From NCBI RefSeq assembly GCF_026625785.1, contig NZ_CP113063.1:5146001-5210000 (forward strand): DNA of 64,000 nt, in the 5' to 3' direction. How positions within the stretch are numbered: the stretch's first letter is position 1; every line of letters starts with the position of its first letter. This DNA is from Gordonia sp. SL306. GTDB taxonomy: Bacteria; Actinomycetota; Actinomycetes; Mycobacteriales; Mycobacteriaceae. A program made the position numbers and the translations under genes. The notes under the pieces were generated by a model. That model was not told the origin of the DNA. It did no database searches and worked only from the letters and a program-made list of their open reading frames with translations. Shown piece by piece: positions 9,001 through 18,092 of the stretch.

Positions 9001-10458
9001 ATGACCACCACCACACGGACCGCGCCGTCGACACCATCGCGCACCTACACCTCACTCGCTGCAGCGTGGATTCCGCTCGCCGCCCTCTGTCTGGCCTTCT
9101 TCGTCGAGATGGTCGACAACACACTGCTGTCGATTGCGTTGCCGACGATCGGGCGCGACCTGGGCGGTAGCACCACTGCGCTGCAGTGGGTGACCGGTGC
9201 ATACTCACTGACCTTCGGTGGCCTACTACTGACTGCAGGGTCGATCGCCGACCGATTCGGACGTCGGCGGGTGCTATTGGTCGGGCTCGCCGCATTCGGA
9301 ATACTGAGCCTTCTCGTCGTGGCCGTGTCCACCACCGGCGAACTCATTGCGCTGCGCGCCGCACTCGGTATCGCCGCCGCGGCGATGGCCCCGATCACCA
9401 ACTCACTCGTGTTCCGTCTCTTCGACGACGAGAAGCTACGGATGCGTGCGATGACGGTGATGATCGTCGTGGGTATGGCCGGCTTCGTCCTCGGTCCGCT
9501 ACTCGGTGGCACAGCGCTGGCACACGTGCGGTGGGAGTGGCTTCTGGTCGTGAATGCCCCGATCGCATTGATTGCCGCGATCGGCGTTCGATTGGGCGTG
9601 GCCGCCGACCGACCCGACGGCCTCACCAAGGATGCGCTCGACCTTCCCGGCGCGCTCCTCAGCATCACCACGATCGGGCTCGCGTGCTGGTCGATGACCA
9701 GCGGCGTCGAGCATGGCTGGCTGTCTCCGCTCACCATCGGCTCCGTCGTCGGCGCCGCCATCGCCGGCGCGGTGTTCGTGTGGCACGAGCTGCGGACCGC
9801 ATCGCCGATGCTGGACGTGCGACTGTTCACCAACGGCACTGTCCGCGGTGCCACCATTGCTCAGGCCGGCACTGCGATCGCGATGGCCGCCACCATGTTC
9901 GGACTCATCTTGCACTTCCAGTACGCCTACGGCTGGAGCCCGGTCAAGGCCGGCCTGGCGAACCTACCGATCATCATCACGATGCTCGTCGCGTCACCGC
10001 TCTCGGAGTGGCTCGCCGCACGTTTCGGTCATCGCATAGCCTGCCTGATCGGCGCGCTCTGCCTCGCCGGCTCGATGGGCGGCCTCGCCTGGGGCGTCGA
10101 ACACGGCTACGCCGCAATCGCGGCCTCGATGGTCGTGATGACCATCGGTCTGCGCACCGTGATGACCATCTGCGCCGTTGCGCTGGTCAACGCGATGCCG
10201 GCCAACCGCACGTCGATCGGCACCGCTCTCAACGACACAGCGCAGGAAGTCGGTACCAGCCTGGGCACCGCCGTCGTCGGCACTCTCATCGCCGCTCTGG
10301 TGACCACCCAACTACCCGCCGGCATCTGGAGCAGTGATCTCGTCGAGTCCTTCTTCCACGGCGAACGGATCACCTACGCCATCTTGGCCATCGTCGTGGG
10401 GCTGATCACCGGGGTTGGCGCTCTCACGCTGACCAATTCGCGTGCCACCGAAGAATGA
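9001..10458 (+). CDS. MFS transporter, DHA2 drug-efflux type
   Basis: 485-residue membrane protein with about 14 transmembrane helices, matching the DHA2 drug:proton antiporter group. Motif A-like GSIADRFGRRRVLLVG follows helix 2, and the first helix carries FFVEMVDNTLLSIALPTI, typical of this group. The start ATG 9001 is certain because GGAAGGAGATCCCG lies directly upstream. The TTCFVLGPLLGG-type motif C region reads AGFVLGPLLGGTALAHV. No regulator gene adjoins it in the same direction. The exported compound is unknown. Confidence 0.93.
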   Translation: MTTTTRTAPSTPSRTYTSLAAAWIPLAALCLAFFVEMVDNTLLSIALPTIGRDLGGSTTALQWVTGAYSLTFGGLLLTAGSIADRFGRRRVLLVGLAAFGILSLLVVAVSTTGELIALRAALGIAAAAMAPITNSLVFRLFDDEKLRMRAMTVMIVVGMAGFVLGPLLGGTALAHVRWEWLLVVNAPIALIAAIGVRLGVAADRPDGLTKDALDLPGALLSITTIGLACWSMTSGVEHGWLSPLTIGSVVGAAIAGAVFVWHELRTASPMLDVRLFTNGTVRGATIAQAGTAIAMAATMFGLILHFQYAYGWSPVKAGLANLPIIITMLVASPLSEWLAARFGHRIACLIGALCLAGSMGGLAWGVEHGYAAIAASMVVMTIGLRTVMTICAVALVNAMPANRTSIGTALNDTAQEVGTSLGTAVVGTLIAALVTTQLPAGIWSSDLVESFFHGERITYAILAIVVGLITGVGALTLTNSRATEE

Positions 10459-10501
10459 CGCTGCGACGAGGACACGACATCGAGAGCCTCAAGACACGAG
10501 T

Positions 10502-11419
10502 TCAGCGCCCGGCCCGCAGGATGCGGCTCGCTCGCAATGCATGCGGCGGGTCGCTCTCGAATTCCGCTGACCCGTCGAGATAGCTGTCGATGAGCTCGGC
10601 GGCGGAATGGTCCTCGATGTCGGTGAAGCCAAGGGCACGCAGGTGGGCGGTGATGTCGGTGAAGCCAAGGGCACGCAGGTGGGCGGTGATGTCGGCGGGG
10701 GTGAAGTAGCTGAACCAGGGCTCGCCGGCCGCGGCCACGCGATTCGCACGGTCCTGCAACTGCGCTCGATCCTCGTCGGTGTCGGCCGGCTGCAGGTAGT
10801 CGAAGATGACTTCGGTCGGCGGGGTCTGACCGGCGATGTAGTCGAGGGTGGCGTGCACGGCATCCGAGGTCAGATAGAACACGACGCCCAGCCACACGAA
10901 CACGGCCGGATCAGTTCTGCTGAATCCGGCGGACTCCAATTCTGTTGACAAGAGATCGTTTTCGAAGTCGACGGGGATGAAGGCCAGGGTCTGGGGAGCC
11001 TCGATTCCGGCCGCGACGAGGCGATCACGTTTCCACGCTTGGGTTGCGGGATGGTCGACCTCGAAGATGCGCACGCCCGGGTGCGGGTTGCGATAGGCGA
11101 ACGTGTCGAGACCTGCGCCCAGGATCACGACCTGCCGCACGCCCGCTGCGGCGGCCGCGCCCACGTGGTCTTCCGCAAATCGAGTACGCGCAGCAAAGAA
11201 CAGGCGACGCGGTCGAAAGGTGGCGCCGCTTCCGGGACGATCCTCGGTGGGCTCGGCAAGATCGGACAGTTCGTCGGCGGTCACACCGACGAGGCGCGCT
11301 ACGAGTGGATCGGTGAGGATTGGTGGCCGGTCCGCGATTTGGTGGTACGCGCGAGCGTAGGCGGTCGCGAGCGCCGTCCGGCTGGGCTGCACGTCATCCA
11401 TGGTCACGAACCTACTCAC
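10502..11419 (-). CDS. Class I SAM-dependent methyltransferase, TIGR00027/LCMT type
   Basis: 305 residues of the actinobacterial methyltransferase family related to leucine carboxyl methyltransferases. Visible motifs are the N-terminal TALATAYARAYHQ, FFAARTRFAEDHV, the SAM loop VVILGAGLDTFAYR (about residues 94-107), the EVDHPATQAWKRDRL acidic loop and VWLGVVFYLT. Near the C-terminus the segment ALGFTDITAHLR is present twice in a row because of a perfect 36-bp tandem repeat at 10616-10687. The substrate is unknown; mycobacterial relatives are annotated only as putative methyltransferases. Confidence 0.9.
   Translation of the reverse strand: MSRFVTMDDVQPSRTALATAYARAYHQIADRPPILTDPLVARLVGVTADELSDLAEPTEDRPGSGATFRPRRLFFAARTRFAEDHVGAAAAAGVRQVVILGAGLDTFAYRNPHPGVRIFEVDHPATQAWKRDRLVAAGIEAPQTLAFIPVDFENDLLSTELESAGFSRTDPAVFVWLGVVFYLTSDAVHATLDYIAGQTPPTEVIFDYLQPADTDEDRAQLQDRANRVAAAGEPWFSYFTPADITAHLRALGFTDITAHLRALGFTDIEDHSAAELIDSYLDGSAEFESDPPHALRASRILRAGR
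10616..10687. repeat. Perfect 2 x 36 bp in-frame tandem duplication
   Basis: Bases 10616-10651 and 10652-10687 are identical 36-mers, and the next 8 bases begin a third copy. Being a multiple of three, the repeat adds exactly 12 residues (an extra ITAHLRALGFTD) to the methyltransferase without breaking it. It looks like a recent slippage event. Confidence 0.95.
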
Positions 11420-11498
11420 GACCGTCGACTGCAGCCGGCCACCGCGCGTCGAGATTGTCCTGCACTCTCAGATCCTCGTGCCCGTGCCCGTGCCGATC

Positions 11499-12368
11499 TC
11501 AGCTCGGCGACGTCGAGACCTTCTCCAGGAACTCGACCGCGACGTTGTGCTGGGGTTCCCCGCAGTTGGGGCATTCAGCGCCGCCACCCGGAATGTTGAG
11601 CCAGTATCCGGTGGCACCGGCGGTTTTCGCGGCGTTGTAGACCTCGATCATGTCGTCGGCGGTGACCTGCCGGCCGTTCGGATTCGTACTCACCCCGACC
11701 AGCACCGGTGCGCCGTCCGGATTGGCGGCGTGAGCGGCCGCCACGGCTGCCGTGACGAACGAGGTCGCATACTCGGTCGCCTCCGTACGCTGCGCCTGGA
11801 TCTCGAAACCGTCGGCGATCGCGGCGCCGGGTGTGACCAACCGGTCGATGAACGCCCGGTAGAGCGCATCCCCCGACAACCCGGGTGCGAGCACGTTCAT
11901 CAAACTGACGGCGGGCGCGAAGATCACGCCCTTGCCGTACCGATGGGCCACATCCTCGGCACGACGCAGCGCGCCGATCGGGTCGCGCTGCTCCGATTTC
12001 GGCGTCAACGACCACGCCTCCAGATCCAGCAGCAGCCAATGCATGGAATCGGGGACCTGCCCGGTGTTCAGCGCCGTCGCCAGGTCGGTCGCGCTGCGAA
12101 AGTTGAAGGTCGGGGTGGCGTCCGGAAGATGGCTATTGGCATGGACCTTCCGCATCAGCATCAACGTCGACGGAGTGTCCAGATTGTCGAGCTCCGACTT
12201 GGGCAGCCCGGCTTCCACCAGGCCGGGTACCGACCCGGAGACCACGATCCAACGCGGGGAGGGCACGGACGGCGCCGACGGGGCGGCGTCCGCGCACGCC
12301 CAGACCGCGTTCGCCGCAAGGACCAGCACGAGCGCAGCCACCAGCAAACGCCGCCTTCGTGCCACCAC
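11499..12368 (-). CDS. Secreted protein of unknown function
   Basis: 289 residues beginning with a clear export signal: MVARRRRLLVAALVLVLAANAVWACADA, possibly cut after the Ala/Cys region. The rest has alternating beta/alpha character, with WIVVSGSVPGLVEAG, a LLLDLEAWSLTP segment, GVIFAPAVSLMNVL and a late GATGYWLNIPGGGAECPNCGE. The acidic LLDLEAW and the aromatic YWLN strand resemble a glycosidase-like (TIM barrel) fold, but no specific family is recognised, so this is only a hint. Two Cys in a CPNC motif sit near the C-terminus. No partner gene is apparent. Confidence 0.75.
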   Translation of the reverse strand: MVARRRRLLVAALVLVLAANAVWACADAAPSAPSVPSPRWIVVSGSVPGLVEAGLPKSELDNLDTPSTLMLMRKVHANSHLPDATPTFNFRSATDLATALNTGQVPDSMHWLLLDLEAWSLTPKSEQRDPIGALRRAEDVAHRYGKGVIFAPAVSLMNVLAPGLSGDALYRAFIDRLVTPGAAIADGFEIQAQRTEATEYATSFVTAAVAAAHAANPDGAPVLVGVSTNPNGRQVTADDMIEVYNAAKTAGATGYWLNIPGGGAECPNCGEPQHNVAVEFLEKVSTSPS

Positions 12369-12633
12369 AGACTCCCAACAATGCCCGGCGAAATGTCTGA
12401 CCAGACGGTCACGACGCCCACATCGGTAGTGCCAGTGACCTTACCGGCCGTACACAGGCTTGGAAGCGCTATCGTTACATCCCGTTTGTGAAACGCAGGC
12501 GATCTACGAATCAGCCTGATGGACAATCTCGTTCGACTCGGACATGCGATGAGACGAGGAGGACAGGCGACGTCACGCGACCAGTCACCTTCACTCGACG
12601 GGATCGGGGGGTACGTTGCGCGCAGCCGCAGGT

Positions 12634-13029
12634 CTACGTACTCACCGTAGGTGGCTCGTCGTCAGGGTCAGCGTCTCGTTGCTCTTCTGCCCGGCGTTGT
12701 TCGCGCGCAGCTTGACGTTGCTGTTCGGCCCGATCGCGTAGTCGTTGCAGAAACTCGCGATCGGCGTCGGGGTCTTCGGGGATGTAGCGTCCGGGCCGGT
12801 TGTACTCGGGAAACTCACCGGCCGCACCGGGACGGTCACGACGGGGGAGGTCGTCAGCCGTGGGGCGGCCGAGGGCGAGCCACAACAACGCACCGACCAG
12901 GGGCACGATCACAACCAGCAATGCCCATGCCAGCTTCGGCATACCGCGCACCATCACGCTGTCAGTGCTGAGGATGTCGACCAGCGCGATCACGAGAATG
13001 ACCACGTAGATCAGTCCGAGATAGGGCAT
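12634..13029 (-). CDS. PLDc_N domain membrane protein
   Basis: 131 residues: two N-terminal hydrophobic helices (YLGLIYVVILVIALVDIL and LAWALLVVIVPLVGALLWLALG) separated by a short loop, the pattern of the phospholipase D N-terminal (PLDc_N) domain found alone in many actinobacterial proteins. The C-terminal half is polar, rich in Arg, Glu and Asp, and probably a cytoplasmic coiled coil (residues 90-120). No phospholipase catalytic HKD motif is present, so no enzymatic role is claimed. Confidence 0.85.
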   Translation of the reverse strand: MPYLGLIYVVILVIALVDILSTDSVMVRGMPKLAWALLVVIVPLVGALLWLALGRPTADDLPRRDRPGAAGEFPEYNRPGRYIPEDPDADREFLQRLRDRAEQQRQAAREQRRAEEQRDADPDDEPPTVST

Positions 13030-13314
13030 CCGCTCTCACCTCCGGGGCGCGACGTCGTGACTGCGGTCCAATCGAACCGCTCGTCCTGACCTTCCTGCGC
13101 CTGCGTCGTCATTCGACGAACACCCCCGCAGGGGCTACCGACACCGTTCACGCACACCGTTCCTCCGCCGAGGCTTCAGCGCGCGCACGCCCGTCAGCCA
13201 CCATCACCGTCTCCCCACCGAGATCGCCCGCGCGCTCCAGCGCGTTACCGAGCGTTGCCTGGCACTCTCAGATGTGGGTGTCCCATGACCGCGGGGGCCA
13301 TAACGCCTCGCCTG

Positions 13315-14532
13315 TCAGCGAGTCGGTGCCCAGTTCGCGGGATACGCCCGATAGGTACCGAATGGCAGTCGGGCGTCGTACACCATTTTTCCGGAGGGTG
13401 TGAATTCGGAAATATGTGGCGCCATTCCCCACCCGACGAGAGTGTTCCCGTTCGGGATCGGCTGCGCGTCTCCCATCGCGAAGGCCACCAGGTTGCCGGG
13501 GTGGGTCTGGTTGCGTACCAGGGTGGCCTGGTGGGTCGCGTGGTTGAGGTGGATCCACTGCACACTCGACAGGCCGTCGGTCTCGAAACCGCTCGAGTTG
13601 TTGTTGAACAGCCGAATGGTGTTCGGGCCTGCGAATTCGGCGTCGTGCTGAAAGGCGAACTGCACTCCGCGCCCGAGATTGAAGGTCGAGCGCTTACCGC
13701 CGAGGCGCCACTTGATCGCGCCGCTCGCGATGTCGACGTCGTAGACCGTGGAAGTGTCCCGCATCGAGATCACCAGGTCCCCTTCGGGATCGAGGGCGAT
13801 CGAGTTGATGTGGTAGGGGTCGTAGGTGTCGTTGCCGGGCAGTTTGTCGGTGGCGGTGGAGTCGGTCAACGGCACATGCTGCGCAGCGCTCCAGCGCATG
13901 AGCACGCGTTTGGTGGCGACATCGACGACCGAGGCGACGGCGTCGTACATCTTGCCGTTCTTCGGGCCACCGATCGCGGTGAGATCGGCGTCGACCTCGT
14001 GGTAGGAGGTGACCAGCGCCCGGCCATCGGGGGTAAGCCGGAACTCGTGCACATCGGTGGGAGCGCCACCGGCATCGAGCTTTTCGATCACCCGGCCGTG
14101 CTCGTCGGCGATGTAGTCGGCGCCCGAGCCATGTCCGCCGACGGTCTCGCCCTGCCACCAGGTCAGCACCCGCTTACCACGGTAGGTCTGAGTGCGGAAG
14201 TTGGAGACGTCCTGACCGGCAGGCGGGTCGTAGCGCCAGACCTCACGCCCAGCTTTGTCGACGACGATGTTGGCCGACGCGGCAGCCGGAATTCCCGAGA
14301 CCGCTTTGCTGACACCGGGCACGAGCGCGGCTGCGCTGATGCCGCTGCTGTAGTAGATGTAGCCGGGCGTGGCGCCCGCGTTCACATCAACGGTGTACTT
14401 CGGCGCTCCGATGGGCAGAGTGGGCAGCGGTGTTGCCGTCGCGCTTCCGGCAAGCTGCGCGACGCCGACGCCGATCGACAGGGCCATCGTGGCGGCAGCG
14501 GTGCGACGGAGTCGTCGGAAGATCCGGGCCAT
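13315..14532 (-). CDS. Arylsulfotransferase-like (ASST) secreted protein
   Basis: 405 residues with a signal peptide (MARIFRRLRRTAAATMALSI, cut near ATATP). The mature part is a repeat-bearing beta-propeller of the arylsulfotransferase type, with DKAGREVWRYDPPA, TWWQGETVGGHGSGADYIAD, DVHEFRLTPDGRALVTSY, DPYHINSIALDPEGDLVISMRDTS, and the FQHDAEFAGPNTIRLFNN block. These are typical of the ASST_2 group of actinobacteria and fungi. PAPS-independent sulfuryl transfer is known for the founding enzyme, but for this subgroup activity is not established. A 302-bp non-coding stretch separates its start from the DJ-1 relic. Confidence 0.85.
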   Translation of the reverse strand: MARIFRRLRRTAAATMALSIGVGVAQLAGSATATPLPTLPIGAPKYTVDVNAGATPGYIYYSSGISAAALVPGVSKAVSGIPAAASANIVVDKAGREVWRYDPPAGQDVSNFRTQTYRGKRVLTWWQGETVGGHGSGADYIADEHGRVIEKLDAGGAPTDVHEFRLTPDGRALVTSYHEVDADLTAIGGPKNGKMYDAVASVVDVATKRVLMRWSAAQHVPLTDSTATDKLPGNDTYDPYHINSIALDPEGDLVISMRDTSTVYDVDIASGAIKWRLGGKRSTFNLGRGVQFAFQHDAEFAGPNTIRLFNNNSSGFETDGLSSVQWIHLNHATHQATLVRNQTHPGNLVAFAMGDAQPIPNGNTLVGWGMAPHISEFTPSGKMVYDARLPFGTYRAYPANWAPTR

Positions 14533-14791
14533 GGTCGTTCCTCACTGGGTTGATGCGGGTGCGTCGCATATTCGCCTCCCTGAGAGGGCCGGCGCTGGTC
14601 GTCGCACCATAAGAGTGATACCACCCGCGGCTGAGAGGCCGTCGTCACACGTGGCCGGCGGAGTCGCTCGGCGAACACGGGGGACTTTCGGCCCTATGGG
14701 GTGGTTGCGGTTCGTGCGTAACGTGGTGATCGCCGAACGGATGGTCCACCTCCCCCCGGGTGAGCCATCCCGAGGACGCACCGCCTTCGTT

Positions 14792-14817
14792 GATCTCTTC
14801 GCGCATGCGAAGAGATC
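14792..14817. terminator. 11-bp stem hairpin after the DJ-1 relic
   Basis: GATCTCTTCGC at 14792-14802 pairs perfectly with GCGAAGAGATC at 14807-14817 around a four-base loop. It lies 18 bp beyond the stop of the minus-strand DJ-1 remnant, the position expected for its terminator. No T-run follows, so this is terminator-like rather than canonical. The rest of 14533-14834 shows nothing else recognisable. Confidence 0.5.
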
Positions 14818-14834
14818 CGGGGGCGGCGCCTACC

Positions 14835-15180
14835 TCACAGAAGTGCGGCGACCGTCTTCGCCGTCTCCTTGGCCGACCCCGGGTTCTGTCCGGTCACCAG
14901 ATTTCCGTCGACGACCGCATAGGAGACAAACGGCAGCTTGGCCTTCTGAAACGATGTCGCCACGTTCGAAGATCTCTCGGGTGATCCGTTGCAGGCCTAC
15001 ACTGTTGGGGGAGTCGTACATGACGGCGTGCCCACCGGTGAAGAAGATGGCGTCGTAGTCGGCGGAGTTGATCTCATCAGGGGAGGACGTGCTCTCCAAC
15101 AAGAATCCGTGGTCCTCGAACACGTGCCAGGCGTGGGTGAGCTTGGACAACCACAATCCGGTCCGGTGGGAAGGATCCAC
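14835..15180 (-). pseudogene. DJ-1/PfpI family remnant with internal deletion
   Basis: The first part reads TGLWLSKLTHAWHVFEDHGF, then SADYDAIFFTGGHAVMYD and a QRITREIFERGDIVS helix, all as in DJ-1/PfpI glutamine-amidotransferase-like proteins. The frame then breaks. In another minus frame the normal C-terminus continues: KLPFVSYAVVDGNLVTGQNP then GSAKETAKTVAALL and a stop at 14837-14835. The block that should hold the nucleophilic Cys is missing between the two parts, and the first 15-20 residues are also absent. The gene is therefore inactive. I infer one internal deletion with frameshift. Confidence 0.8.
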
Positions 15181-15224
15181 GACCGCACTTCGTCGACTCG
15201 CACAAGTGTGCGAATATAGTCGGC

Positions 15225-15944
15225 GTGAAGTCGCGCAAAAGCCCCGGATTGACTCCCGACGACCTCGAATCTCTGTCCGCAGGACTCGCCGCAGGCAAGC
15301 GGGTCACCGTCTACCTCCGTGATCCGATGCCATCGCTGAACCTCGACGCCGGAACATCGGCACGGGTGGTGTCCATCGATGGCTCCACGCTGACGGTGAG
15401 CCCGAAAGGCGTCGACGATCAATTGCCGTTCGAGGCCGACGAACTGCAGAAGACTCGTGTGACACCGACTCCCGCCACACCGTCGCGCCGGCCACCGAGC
15501 AGGGCGACGCCGGCTCCGGTACGTCCGGCGAATTCATCGAGAACCGTTACGACGGAATCGAAGTCGGAACCCGAGACCGCCCCAGAAGCCAAATCCGCGA
15601 CAACGAACCCAGCGCAGCCGAGTCCCGCCCCGGCCAAAGCGCCGCGACGCTCAAAGGCGCCGACCGCCGCCGTCAGTGTCACTGTCACGTCGGCTGGCGA
15701 GAGCGCATGGACGGTGTCGATTTTCCATGGAGCCAAGAAGCAGGGGAGACCGACCGAAGTGACCGCAGATCGGGTGGCGCGAGCGATGCGCGAGCTCGGA
15801 GACGACGCCGCGATCACGGCGGTCGACGGGGTGATCGAGTCGGCTCGGTCCGCGGCCAAGAAGCGAATCGACGAGCTCAGCCACGAACTGGAAACCGCGC
15901 GAGCAGCATTGGCCCATCTCGAGGGCCAGGGACGGGACAACTGA
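15225..15944 (+). CDS. Uncharacterised actinobacterial protein (DUF6319-like)
   Basis: 239 residues starting at GTG 15225. Three parts are visible: an N-terminal 75-residue domain (LTPDDLESLSAGLAAGKRVT, LRDPMPSLNLDAGTSARVVS), a 60-residue Pro/Ala/Thr/Ser-rich linker, and a C-terminal region with VSIFHGAKKQGRPTEVTADR followed by a coiled coil AAKKRIDELSHELETARAAL. From memory this layout matches proteins labelled DUF6319 in Rhodococcus and Gordonia; I cannot verify that here. No signal peptide. A role in cell-envelope or nucleoid organisation would be guesswork. Confidence 0.75.
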   Translation: MKSRKSPGLTPDDLESLSAGLAAGKRVTVYLRDPMPSLNLDAGTSARVVSIDGSTLTVSPKGVDDQLPFEADELQKTRVTPTPATPSRRPPSRATPAPVRPANSSRTVTTESKSEPETAPEAKSATTNPAQPSPAPAKAPRRSKAPTAAVSVTVTSAGESAWTVSIFHGAKKQGRPTEVTADRVARAMRELGDDAAITAVDGVIESARSAAKKRIDELSHELETARAALAHLEGQGRDN

Positions 15945-16050
15945 CCGCGACGTCGAGCGCGGGCATCTGTCGCGACTACCCGGAGTCGCATCCGTTCCGC
16001 ATTCCACCTGGCACTATTGGGATACGTCCGTCCACCGCGTAGGGGAACCA

Positions 16051-16551
16051 ATGAAACGACTGTTGTCGGTACTCGGATCGGTCACCGCGCTCGCCTGCGT
16101 AATCGCAGCGCCCGCACATGCTGCCGGCCCGCCAGACGCTGTCAAGATCGCGAATGGTGCGGTCGCCGTCGCGCGAGGCTCCACGATGCTTCACACCAAC
16201 ACGTTCGGTCCATATGGGTGCGAAGACTTCGTGGACGCCGCCTACGGCCGAACCACCGCCAACGGGATACCCCACGATGGTGCTATGGCCTTCTATCACC
16301 GCCTGGCCGCACGCGGGGAGGGGCACAGCCGGCTCCCCGCTCCGCTGGGGGCGCTGGTGTTCTCCAAAGGAGAGGACGGCGATCACGTGGACATCTCCAT
16401 GGGTAACGGCCAGTACATGAGCGGCGGTGTCCAGGGCTTCGGGCCTGGTTGGGGTGATGGCACCAACAACCAGATCCTGCCGTCGGCGAATCTGGGTAAC
16501 TGGCACCTCGTGGGCTGGGCGTACGCACCGTGGAGCGCGACAGGGTTGTGA
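16051..16551 (+). CDS. Secreted NlpC/P60-like protein
   Basis: 166 residues: signal peptide MKRLLSVLGSVTALACVIAA with AHA cleavage site, then a compact domain. A probable nucleophilic Cys lies in FGPYGCEDFVDAAYG (about residue 56), and the matching His in GDHVDISMGNGQYMSGG (about residue 111), with a final WHLVGWAYAPW strand. This Cys-His order and spacing fit an NlpC/P60 or related CHAP-like peptidoglycan amidase fold. It is short and has no LysM or SH3 part, so substrate binding must come from the catalytic domain itself. Activity is inferred, not shown. Confidence 0.7.
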   Translation: MKRLLSVLGSVTALACVIAAPAHAAGPPDAVKIANGAVAVARGSTMLHTNTFGPYGCEDFVDAAYGRTTANGIPHDGAMAFYHRLAARGEGHSRLPAPLGALVFSKGEDGDHVDISMGNGQYMSGGVQGFGPGWGDGTNNQILPSANLGNWHLVGWAYAPWSATGL

Positions 16552-16629
16552 CCTGAGCGCACCACAGTTGGTGCGCCGCAGATATTCACTGCGGCTGCGC
16601 GGTCGGCTCGTCCCAGCGGACCGCTCGGC

Positions 16630-17535
16630 CTACAGCCGCAACGCCCGCAGGGTGACCTGGGCCATCTGCCGCTCGCCGAGAGCGTTGGGATGAACGGGGA
16701 CCGTCTGGACGTCGGTGATCAGTGGCTCTATCCACCGCACGCCTTGTGGCTTGCAGCTGTCATGGCCGACCGATGCGGTAGCGGCGTCGACATAAGTGAT
16801 ACCGGTCAAGAAGGCGGCCCGGCGGATGGCGTCGTTGAGGGTTGCCTGGATGCCGTGCATGTACGGAATGTCGCCGGGTGCGATGGGGAATCCGGCGCAC
16901 TGCTGCACCTTGTTGGGCAGAATCCACGGATAGGCGACGACGGCTGTTCGGGCCAGGGGAGCCCGGGACCGGACCGCGGTGAAGGCACGGAACAGCTTGG
17001 GGAATGTCTGCCGACGGACCTCGGAGGCGATGGAATCTCCGTACATGGCGCGGCACGGTGATCCTTGGCCGGCCGTAGTAGCGGCTGCGGCAACACATTT
17101 GGCGACAGTCGAACCGAACACGTCGCCATCGTTGCCGCCGATCATGAAGGTGACCAGCCGTGTTCGGAAGCTCAGGGCATCGAGTTGCGGGCGGAGGCCG
17201 GGGTACTGCGACCCGAAGAAGTCGTTTGTCTTTGCTCCGCCGCAACTCACGTCGGTCAGTCGCGCGCCCGTCCGGGCGGCAACGAGATGCGCGTAGTTGA
17301 TGCTCGACTGCGCGCACTGCGGGAGTGTGCCCGGAGCAGTGGGCAACACTCCGGACCCGGCCGAGTAGCTGTCTCCGAGATTCACGTAGTCGAGCGTCGG
17401 TCCGGGCACCCGCGGTGCCGCGGACACCGAACCAGCCGGTATCGATAGTGCGATGGCGGCGGCGGTCAGGATCGAGGCCCCGAAAGTCAATGCAGATGCT
17501 CGCAAGTTCACAAATCGAGATATAACACAGATCAC
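16630..17535 (-). CDS. Secreted SGNH/GDSL hydrolase
   Basis: 301 residues with a hydrophobic export signal near residues 10-40. The four SGNH blocks are visible: LGDSYSAGSGV with the nucleophilic Ser, the Gly block SCGGAKTNDFFGSQ, the Asn block MIGGNDGDVF, and the C-terminal block VHPNALGERQMAQV holding the catalytic His. Extracellular esterase or lipase activity is expected; relatives in mycobacteria include Rv0518-type proteins. Convergent with the NlpC/P60-like gene. The gene is followed upstream by a long non-coding stretch (17536-18092). Confidence 0.92.
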   Translation of the reverse strand: MICVISRFVNLRASALTFGASILTAAAIALSIPAGSVSAAPRVPGPTLDYVNLGDSYSAGSGVLPTAPGTLPQCAQSSINYAHLVAARTGARLTDVSCGGAKTNDFFGSQYPGLRPQLDALSFRTRLVTFMIGGNDGDVFGSTVAKCVAAAATTAGQGSPCRAMYGDSIASEVRRQTFPKLFRAFTAVRSRAPLARTAVVAYPWILPNKVQQCAGFPIAPGDIPYMHGIQATLNDAIRRAAFLTGITYVDAATASVGHDSCKPQGVRWIEPLITDVQTVPVHPNALGERQMAQVTLRALRL

Positions 17536-18092
17536 ATTCTCTGGAAGCGATTCCGAAATCTGACAATGCCGTTGGACCGATTAAGGTGATTTTCGGAGAA
17601 TCGTCGATCTCCGGCGATGCAGTTGGTGCTCAACCGAAGTCGCGGCGACCGCGGGTGCACGTCGACAAAGTGGCGCCATTGGACTTCTCGGTTACCAGAC
17701 GGTCATTTAGCCAAGTGTCGCATTGAGGTTGATTGTGCCCCGCTTTCGACGTCGCCGAGGAATCGCCTAGCGCTCTGGGGGTATGTCCACCTGGACTAGG
17801 GTGAGACGGTCGGCATCGATAGTGCCTGCATGGAGGAGGTACCCGTGTATCAAGGTGACCAGTTCCGCATCATCGACGTCAGTCCAACCCGTAGACCTCG
17901 ATCGACGCTCGATTGAGGGCGGAACTCACGTGGTAGTGCTCGGCCATCGTCGAAGAGTAGGCCATCGGGCCTGAAGGAGCGTCGCTATGCCAACCGTTCC
18001 CCTGTGGGTCATACGCTGGGGGTGAGACATCCAAGCTTCGTGAACCCCGCTGCGGTGGAGACGGTTCGCGACGTAGACGCAGGAGACACGCC
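17536..18092. other. 557-bp stretch with no clear gene; holds one copy of a duplicated leader
   Basis: No convincing reading frame is visible. Its right end, about 17995-18092, is the leader of the next gene and recurs at about 24085-24182 ahead of that gene's decayed copy. The shared part includes GGTCATACGCTGGGGGTGAG and an AGGAGACA ribosome binding site. Confidence 0.6.
17995..18092 (+). repeat. Leader duplication, copy 1
   Basis: Starts at the CCGTTCCCC(T/C)GTGGGTC motif and includes GAGACATCCAAGCTTCG and CAGGAGACA. The same order of blocks is found at 24085-24182 with small indels, so leader and gene were duplicated together. Confidence 0.8.

Noticed and set aside
10607-10948. Plus-strand frame with a repeated peptide
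   Set aside because: It is the antisense shadow of the tandem repeat in the methyltransferase gene.
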